Of a DNA stretch of 48,420 bases, positions 42,727 through 48,420 are shown piece after piece. Position 1 is the stretch's first letter, and each line of letters opens with the position of its first letter. This DNA comes from Nitrosomonadaceae bacterium (GTDB lineage: Bacteria > Pseudomonadota > Gammaproteobacteria > Burkholderiales > Nitrosomonadaceae): NCBI GenBank assembly GCA_919902515.1, contig CAKKRD010000032.1:1-48420 (forward strand), written 5' to 3'. The notes under the pieces were generated by a model. The model was not told the origin of the DNA. It was given only the letters and a program-made list of their open reading frames with translations, and ran no database searches. A program made the position numbers and the translations under genes.

Positions 42727-45296
42727 AAGTATCGCGTATCCACGCACTGCGTGGCCCCAATCTGTGGAGCCAACGTACCGCCATAGAAGCTGTTGTTGCG
42801 TGCAACAGCACTGAGTGCGCCCTGGACAAAATACCGGGGTTTATAGCTCGACTGAACGAATACTTCCCGGAAGCCACCCTGCCCCAGCCAGCCGAACGCC
42901 GTGAAATCATGACCATGGCGCATGTGCTGGAATTTGTCACGCTCAACCTGCAAGCACGGTCTGGTTGCCAAGTCAACTTCAGTCACACTGTGCAAACATC
43001 GGAAACCGGCACTTATCGAGTCATCGTTGAATACAGCGAAGAAGCGGTCGGCCGGCTTGCTTTCGAGCTCTCACAAACTTTGTGCCATGCTGCAGTTGAC
43101 GACACTCCTTTTGATCTAGTCGCGGCATTGCAGCGTCTGCGTGAACTGGATGAAGACGTGCGCCTCGGGCCAAGCACTGGCGCCATCGTCCATGCCGCCG
43201 TAGCGCGCGGCATTCCTTACCGCCGCCTGACTGAAGGCAGCATGGTGCAGTTTGGCTGGGGCAGCCGGCAGCGCCGCATCCAGGCCAGCGAAACCGATCT
43301 GACCAGTGCCGTCGCCGAGTCCATCGCGCAGGATAAGGAATTGACCAAGATACTGCTGCATGCTGCTGGCATCCCCGTTCCGTCGGGCCGACCGGCAGTA
43401 AGTGCGGCAGATGCCTGGGCGGCTGCCTGCGAAATCGGCGGGCCGGTCGTCGTAAAGCCACAGGACGGCAACCAGGGTAAGGGAGTAGCGGTAAATCTCG
43501 TAAATCGTGAGCAGGTGGAAGCTGCCTACGCGATAGCGGCTGAAATCAGCGATGAAGTCCTGGTTGAGCGTTACATCTCCGGTCATGATTACCGCATGCT
43601 GGTGATCGGCAACAAACTGGTCGCTGCCGCGCGGCGCGAGCCACCGCAAGTGCTCGGCGACGGCGTACACAGCGTTCGCCAGTTGGTGGATCAGGTCAAT
43701 AGTGACCCGCAGCGCGGTAAAGATCATGTCACTTCGCTGACCAGAATAGATTTTGATGAAATTGCGCTCGCCCACCTCGCAACCCAGAACCTGACGGCCG
43801 AATCCATCCCGGCCACAGGTGCGCGCGTGATCCTGCGCAATAATGCCAACCTCTCTACCGGCGGCACAGCCACCGATGTGACCGACGAAATTCATCCCGA
43901 GCTTGCCGCACGCGTGGTGGCCGCTGCGCAAATGATCGGTCTCGACATCTGCGGTGTTGATGTCATCTGCGACAACGTGCGCAATCCGCTGGAACAGCAA
44001 AACGGTGGCATCGTCGAGGTGAATGCTGCGCCGGGCCTGCGCATGCATCTGCAACCTTCATCCGGCAAAGGACGTGCGGTTGGCGAAGCCGTCATCGCCA
44101 ACATGTTTGCCGCTGGCGACGATGGACGCATTCCCGTGGTCGCCGTGACCGGCACCAATGGCAAGACCACCACCGTGCGCCTGATCGCCAACATTCTCAG
44201 TTGCCAGAACCTGCGTGTCGGCATGACCAATACCGATGGTGTCTACATTGAAGGACAACGCATCGACACCGGCGATTGCAGCGGTCCGAAGAGTGCGAAA
44301 AATGTCTTGCTCCATCCCGATGTCGATGCCGCCGTATTCGAGACGGCACGCGGCGGCATGTTGCGCGAAGGGCTGGGTTTCGACCGCTGCCAGGTTGCAG
44401 TGGTCACCAATATCGGCATGGGCGATCACCTTGGTCTCGCGCACGTGCATACGGCCGAAGATCTGGCTCTGGTCAAACGTGTCGTCGTACAGAACGTTAC
44501 GCCCGACACTGGCGTCGCCGTGCTCAATGCCGCTGATCCACTGGTGGCCAACATGGCAGATGGCTGCCCCGGCTCAGTCACCTTCTTTGTCCGCGACCGC
44601 AATCATCCGGTGATAGTTAGGCACCGTACACAGGGCAAGCGTGTCATCTATCTCGACGGCGATTCGATAGTCGCTGCGGGAGCCGGGGTTGAACACCGCA
44701 TCTTGCTGAGCGGAATTCCGATCACGCAAAATGGCAGCATCGGTTTCCAGATCGAAAATGCCATGGCAGCCATCGGTGCCGGCTGGGCGCTTGCTCTTGA
44801 TTGGGCGGTCATCCGCGCCGGTTTGGCCAGCTTTGTCAGTGATGTGCAAACCGCACCCGGCCGCTTCAATCTCTTCAGTCATCGTGGCGCTACGTTGATC
44901 GCCGACTACGGCCACAATGCGGATGCGATCCGGGCGCTGGTATGCGCCATCGATAACATGCCGGCCAACCGCCGCTCGGTAGTCATCAGCGGTGCCGGCG
45001 ACCGGCGCGACGAAGACATCCGCCAGCAAACCGAGATTCTCGGCGATGCTTTCGATGAGGTTGTGCTATATCAGGATCAATGCCAGCGCGGCCGCGCCGA
45101 CGGAGAGGTGCTTGGCCTATTGCGGCAAGGACTGGAAAATGCCAAGCGTACCCGCGAGGTTAAGGAAATCCGTGGTGAGTTTGTGGCCATCGATGCCGCT
45201 TTCGCCAGCCTCAAAGCCGGCGAGCTCTGCCTTATTCTCGTCGACCAGGTCGAGGCAGCGCTCAGACACATCAGCAGGCGGGTAGTAGCAGGCTGA
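42723..45296 (+). CDS. cphA: Cyanophycin synthetase CphA1
   Basis: An 857-residue enzyme that builds cyanophycin by adding Asp to the backbone and then Arg to each Asp side chain, using two ATP. I place the start at ATG 42723 (MKVSRIHALRGPNLW), which has AAGGA eight bases upstream and overlaps the CphA' stop as ATGA; a longer frame from 42597 is out of family. Domains: N-terminal (about 1-165), ATP-grasp (about 190-460; VVVKPQDGNQGKGV at 242-255, VEVNAAPGLRMH), Mur-like (about 470-857). The last has P-loop TGTNGKTTT (476-484), FETARGGMLREGLG, the C-terminal DYGHNADAIRAL and GDRRDEDI motifs, all intact. It should be fully active. Confidence 0.96.
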   Translation: MKVSRIHALRGPNLWSQRTAIEAVVACNSTECALDKIPGFIARLNEYFPEATLPQPAERREIMTMAHVLEFVTLNLQARSGCQVNFSHTVQTSETGTYRVIVEYSEEAVGRLAFELSQTLCHAAVDDTPFDLVAALQRLRELDEDVRLGPSTGAIVHAAVARGIPYRRLTEGSMVQFGWGSRQRRIQASETDLTSAVAESIAQDKELTKILLHAAGIPVPSGRPAVSAADAWAAACEIGGPVVVKPQDGNQGKGVAVNLVNREQVEAAYAIAAEISDEVLVERYISGHDYRMLVIGNKLVAAARREPPQVLGDGVHSVRQLVDQVNSDPQRGKDHVTSLTRIDFDEIALAHLATQNLTAESIPATGARVILRNNANLSTGGTATDVTDEIHPELAARVVAAAQMIGLDICGVDVICDNVRNPLEQQNGGIVEVNAAPGLRMHLQPSSGKGRAVGEAVIANMFAAGDDGRIPVVAVTGTNGKTTTVRLIANILSCQNLRVGMTNTDGVYIEGQRIDTGDCSGPKSAKNVLLHPDVDAAVFETARGGMLREGLGFDRCQVAVVTNIGMGDHLGLAHVHTAEDLALVKRVVVQNVTPDTGVAVLNAADPLVANMADGCPGSVTFFVRDRNHPVIVRHRTQGKRVIYLDGDSIVAAGAGVEHRILLSGIPITQNGSIGFQIENAMAAIGAGWALALDWAVIRAGLASFVSDVQTAPGRFNLFSHRGATLIADYGHNADAIRALVCAIDNMPANRRSVVISGAGDRRDEDIRQQTEILGDAFDEVVLYQDQCQRGRADGEVLGLLRQGLENAKRTREVKEIRGEFVAIDAAFASLKAGELCLILVDQVEAALRHISRRVVAG

Positions 45297-45307
45297 CATC
45301 TCGAAAC

Positions 45308-46393
45308 ATGCGCACCGATGTTTCGAGAATGCCCCTGGTGGATGTACTCAAGGCCATTGCCTGTCTGCTGATCGTAGCGCATCACCTGGCCATCTACGGC
45401 CCCATGTCGGATCTCGCGTACCCACTGATTCCCGGCCTGCTCGACTGGCTGCGCGAATACGGCAGAATGGCGGTGCAGGTTTTTTTTGTGGTGGCGGGAT
45501 TTCTGCTGGCCGGGAAACTTGCACCACTCGGAGTGCCACTCGCCACCAACCCGATTCCAGCCATCAAACGACGCTACGTTCGCCTGGCCGTCCCGTATCT
45601 TGCCGCCTTGACCCTGGCAATCGGCTGCGCGGCGCTGGCCAGACACTGGATGACTCACGACTCCATCCCTGCCGCACCTGACCTCTTTCAGTTTCTGGCG
45701 CATGTGTTTCTGCTGCAAGACCTGCTCGATCAGGAAGCCCTGTCAGCAGGCGTCTGGTACGTGGCCATCGATTTTCAGTTATTCACTCTTGCAGCAGTCT
45801 TGTTCTGGCTATCCGGAAAGATCGAACATCGCCATCCACACCTGAAATCAACCGCTCTGGTTTTGATTGCGGGCTTAACCGTGGTCTCGCTATTCGCGTT
45901 CAACAGGAATGATTTCTGGGACGAAACCGCTCTCTATTTCTTCGGCTCGTACGGTCTCGGGATTCTGGCCTATCGGGCTTCGGGCAGCCAACGCCCGGTC
46001 TTCTGGCTCGCGCTACTGGCTGCGCTGGCGATGGCGGCCTTGCTGGTGGATTTCCGTGACCGGATAGCGGTTGCAACGGTTGTAATGCTGCTGCTGGGAT
46101 TCGCCCGACACTATGGAATCCTGGAAAGCGGCTCCGTACCCAACTTCCTGACCTATCTCGGGCGCATTTCTTATTCCATCTTCCTGGTTCACTTTCCGCT
46201 GTGTCTGCTGGTCAACGCAAGCTTCTTCCGCTTCCTCCCGCAGCAGGCGGTCACCAGCCTGTTCGGGCTGGTTCTGGCTTTGGGCATCAGCGTTCTTGGC
46301 GGGGCCCTGTTCTACAAATGGATCGAGAACCGTCCGCTTGCAGACAGGATGCGCCTGTTGCTATTTCCCGCTCAGGCTGGTCAGCAACAATAA
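45308..46393 (+). CDS. Membrane acyltransferase (acyltransferase 3 family)
   Basis: A 361-residue polytopic protein with about ten membrane segments. The N-terminal catalytic signature is present: [21 protein letters not shown] at residues 11-31, with the His pair expected for the family, and [18 protein letters not shown] following. Near the C-terminus lies [14 protein letters not shown]. Relatives transfer acetyl or other acyl groups to sugars, peptidoglycan or lipids. It starts 11 bases after cphA1 on the same strand, so it is probably co-transcribed. A substrate linked to cyanophycin is a guess. Its last 33 bases overlap the end of htpG on the opposite strand. Confidence 0.88.
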   Translation: MRTDVSRMPLVDVLKAIACLLIVAHHLAIYGPMSDLAYPLIPGLLDWLREYGRMAVQVFFVVAGFLLAGKLAPLGVPLATNPIPAIKRRYVRLAVPYLAALTLAIGCAALARHWMTHDSIPAAPDLFQFLAHVFLLQDLLDQEALSAGVWYVAIDFQLFTLAAVLFWLSGKIEHRHPHLKSTALVLIAGLTVVSLFAFNRNDFWDETALYFFGSYGLGILAYRASGSQRPVFWLALLAALAMAALLVDFRDRIAVATVVMLLLGFARHYGILESGSVPNFLTYLGRISYSIFLVHFPLCLLVNASFFRFLPQQAVTSLFGLVLALGISVLGGALFYKWIENRPLADRMRLLLFPAQAGQQQ

Positions 46394-48277
46394 TTCGTTG
46401 AGCCTTTTGACGAATCCGGCCGGGTCTTCGAGCTGACCGCCTTCGGCCAGCAGCGCCTGGTCGAACAGGATATGGCTCCAGTCGGCAAAGCGCGCTTCCT
46501 CATATTTCAAGCGCTGCACCATCGGATGGTGCGGGTTGATTTCGAGGATGGGCTTGGTGTGATTCACTTTCTGTCCGGCTGATTTGAGCAGGCGTTCCAG
46601 ATTGCCGCCCATATCATGGCTATCTGCCACCAGGCAGGCAGGAGACTCGGTCAGGCGCAAGGTGACGCGCACATCCTTCACCTGCTCGCCGAGGACGCCC
46701 TTGATTTTCTCGGTAAGCTCCTTGTATTCGCCCGCTTCCTTTTCCTGCTCTTTTTTCTCTGCTTCGTCTTCCAACTTGCCCAGATCCAGGCTGCCCTTGG
46801 CCACCGATTGCAGTGACTTGCTCTCGAACTCGGTCAGGTTTGCAGCCAGCCACTCGTCCACGCGCTCGGCCAGCAGCAGTACTTCGATACCTTTCTTGCG
46901 GAAAACTTCCAAGTGCGGACTGTTTCTGGCTGCCTTGAGATTATCGGCAGTCACATAATAGATCTTCTCCTGCCCTTCTTTCATGCGCCCGACATAATCG
47001 CTCAAAGACACGCTCTGCTCATCGCTCTCGGCGTGGGTGGAAACAAAGCGCAACAACCTGGCAATGCGTTCGCGGTTGGCGTAATCTTCCCCCACACCTT
47101 CTTTCAGCACTTGGCCAAATTCCTGCCAGAAGGTTTTGAATTTTTCTCTGTCGCTGTCTTGCTCATTCTGGGCAAGGTCCTCGATCAACCCCAGCACCTT
47201 CTTCACTGCACCCGCACGGATTGCCTCGATGTCTTTCGATTCCTGCAGAATCTCGCGCGAAACATTCAACGGCAAGTCGTTGGAATCGATCACCCCGCGC
47301 ACGAAACGCAGGTAATTCGGCAACAACTGCTTAGCATCGTCCATGATGAACACCCGCCGCACATAAAGCTTGATGCCATGACGGTGCTCGCGATCAAATA
47401 GGTCAAACGGCGCGCGCGACGGAATATAGAGCAACTGGGTATATTCCTGTTTGCCTTCCACCTTGGCGTGCACATAGGCCAGCGGCGGCTCGAAATCATG
47501 AGCCACATGTTTGTAGAATTCTTCGTACTGTTCCGGAGTGATTTCGTTCTTGGGGCGCGCCCACAAGGCACTCGCCTGATTGACGGTCTCATCTTCGTCG
47601 GTGATGGCGTTTGCGTTTTTCTCCTTGGACCACTCTTCCTTCTTCATCACGATCGGCAAGGTGATATGGTCGGAATACTTGCGGATGATGCTGCGCAACT
47701 GCCAGCCATTGAGCAGATCGTCCTCTCCTGCGCGCAAGTGTAGTATGACTTCGGTGCCGCGCCCTGTTTTCTCCACGGTCTCCAGCGTATAATCCCCCTC
47801 GCCAGCGGATTCCCAGCGCACACCGTGTTCCGCGGTCAAGCCGGCGCGGCGCGTAATCAGCGTCACTTTGTCGGCGACGATGAAGGCGGAATAGAAACCG
47901 ACACCGAACTGGCCGATCAGATGCGCATCCTTGGCCTGATCGCCGGTCAGTGCACTGAAGAATTCGCGTGTGCCGGATTTGGCGATGGTGCCGATATGCT
48001 CGATCACCTCCTGCCGCGACATACCGATACCATTGTCAGCGATGGTCAGGGTGCGGGCTGCAGCATCGTAGCTGATGCGAATTTTAAGATCGGGGTCAGT
48101 TTCGTATAAAGCGCCATCAGCCAGGCCCTCGAAGCGCAGCTTGTCGGCAGCATCCGATGCATTGGAGATCAATTCGCGCAGAAATATTTCCTTGTTGCTG
48201 TACAAGGAATGAATCATCAGCTTGAGCAGTTGTTTGACTTCGGTCTGAAAACTCAGGTGTTCGACGGTGTCTTGCAT
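46361..48277 (-). CDS. htpG: Molecular chaperone HtpG (Hsp90)
   Basis: The bacterial Hsp90, an ATP-driven homodimeric chaperone. From ATG 48277, which has AAGGAGAG upstream, the protein has 638 residues; a longer frame from 48355 is not family-like. The N-terminal GHKL ATPase has [14 protein letters not shown] near 31-44, DNGIGM near 79-84 and [12 protein letters not shown] near 118-129. The middle domain has the catalytic Arg region ([18 protein letters not shown]), and the C-terminal dimerisation domain ends in LTSLSGK. It ends tail to tail with the acyltransferase gene and overlaps it by 33 bases. Confidence 0.97.
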   Translation of the reverse strand: MQDTVEHLSFQTEVKQLLKLMIHSLYSNKEIFLRELISNASDAADKLRFEGLADGALYETDPDLKIRISYDAAARTLTIADNGIGMSRQEVIEHIGTIAKSGTREFFSALTGDQAKDAHLIGQFGVGFYSAFIVADKVTLITRRAGLTAEHGVRWESAGEGDYTLETVEKTGRGTEVILHLRAGEDDLLNGWQLRSIIRKYSDHITLPIVMKKEEWSKEKNANAITDEDETVNQASALWARPKNEITPEQYEEFYKHVAHDFEPPLAYVHAKVEGKQEYTQLLYIPSRAPFDLFDREHRHGIKLYVRRVFIMDDAKQLLPNYLRFVRGVIDSNDLPLNVSREILQESKDIEAIRAGAVKKVLGLIEDLAQNEQDSDREKFKTFWQEFGQVLKEGVGEDYANRERIARLLRFVSTHAESDEQSVSLSDYVGRMKEGQEKIYYVTADNLKAARNSPHLEVFRKKGIEVLLLAERVDEWLAANLTEFESKSLQSVAKGSLDLGKLEDEAEKKEQEKEAGEYKELTEKIKGVLGEQVKDVRVTLRLTESPACLVADSHDMGGNLERLLKSAGQKVNHTKPILEINPHHPMVQRLKYEEARFADWSHILFDQALLAEGGQLEDPAGFVKRLNELLLLTSLSGK

Positions 48278-48420
48278 GGTTCTCTCCTTGGAAAAATGCA
48301 GTAGGATTATGAGGGCAAATTGAGAAATTTCAAGCTGCCCATGAATCGAATTCACATTTAAATTTTGGGTTCGTCAGTAAAATGTGTGGGTAAATTTTGG
48401 CTCGGGCAGTTTCCCAAGCA
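48278..48420. other. Right edge, upstream of htpG
   Basis: 143 bases without a recognisable gene. It should contain the htpG promoter, read on the minus strand. No sigma32-type element was identified with confidence by eye. Confidence 0.3.

Noticed and set aside
43116-44054. 312-codon minus-strand frame inside cphA1
   Set aside because: It is antisense to a well-supported cyanophycin synthetase; long mirror frames are common in GC-rich coding DNA and this one has no domain.

Overview
The window is a gene-dense bacterial chromosome segment. Gene content and order (bioB-F-H-C-D; rhodanese-grxC-secB-SH3-gpsA; gpmA-envC-ctpA-moeB; slmA-argB; ECF sigma-DUF3619-DUF3106) point to a betaproteobacterium, and the style resembles Nitrosomonadales; that assignment is inference. 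No tRNA, rRNA, CRISPR array, insertion sequence or prophage was seen.

Layout. 1-4399: a lipoprotein of unknown role, an SDR oxidoreductase, an O-methyltransferase and a zinc aminopeptidase-like lipoprotein. 4396-9692 (minus): an alpha/beta hydrolase and a complete late biotin operon (bioB, bioF, bioH, bioC, bioD). 9863-10522: a ComF-family protein. 10566-18986 (minus): a soluble signalling cluster with three response regulators (REC-HD-GYP, REC-PAS-GGDEF, REC-PAS), two soluble histidine kinases with nearly identical kinase cores, an HDOD protein and a small protein. It looks like a c-di-GMP switch in which maker and breaker carry sister receiver domains; the GGDEF receiver has Asn in place of the phospho-accepting Asp. 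19229-28626: housekeeping genes for tRNA modification, lipid precursor synthesis, protein export, glycolysis, cell-wall amidase control, periplasmic proteolysis, sulfur-carrier activation, division control and arginine synthesis. 28730-35637: a three-gene heavy-metal-type RND efflux operon divergent from a nhaR-like LysR regulator. 35809-37147 (minus): an ECF sigma factor that seems to start at a non-standard codon, with DUF3619 and DUF3106 proteins.

The most distinctive region is 37440-46393 (plus): an ABC exporter-like protein with an added N-terminal domain and zinc ribbon, a DUF1854 protein, a shortened cyanophycin synthetase paralogue (CphA'), a full-length cyanophycin synthetase (CphA1) and a membrane acyltransferase. 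ATGA overlaps tie ABC to DUF1854 and CphA' to CphA1, so the parts are likely co-translated in pairs. CphA1 can make the Asp-Arg storage polymer; CphA' has lost the Mur-ligase C-terminal domain and key ligase residues. What the transporter, DUF1854 protein and acyltransferase do for cyanophycin is not evident from sequence. htpG closes the window and overlaps the acyltransferase gene tail to tail.
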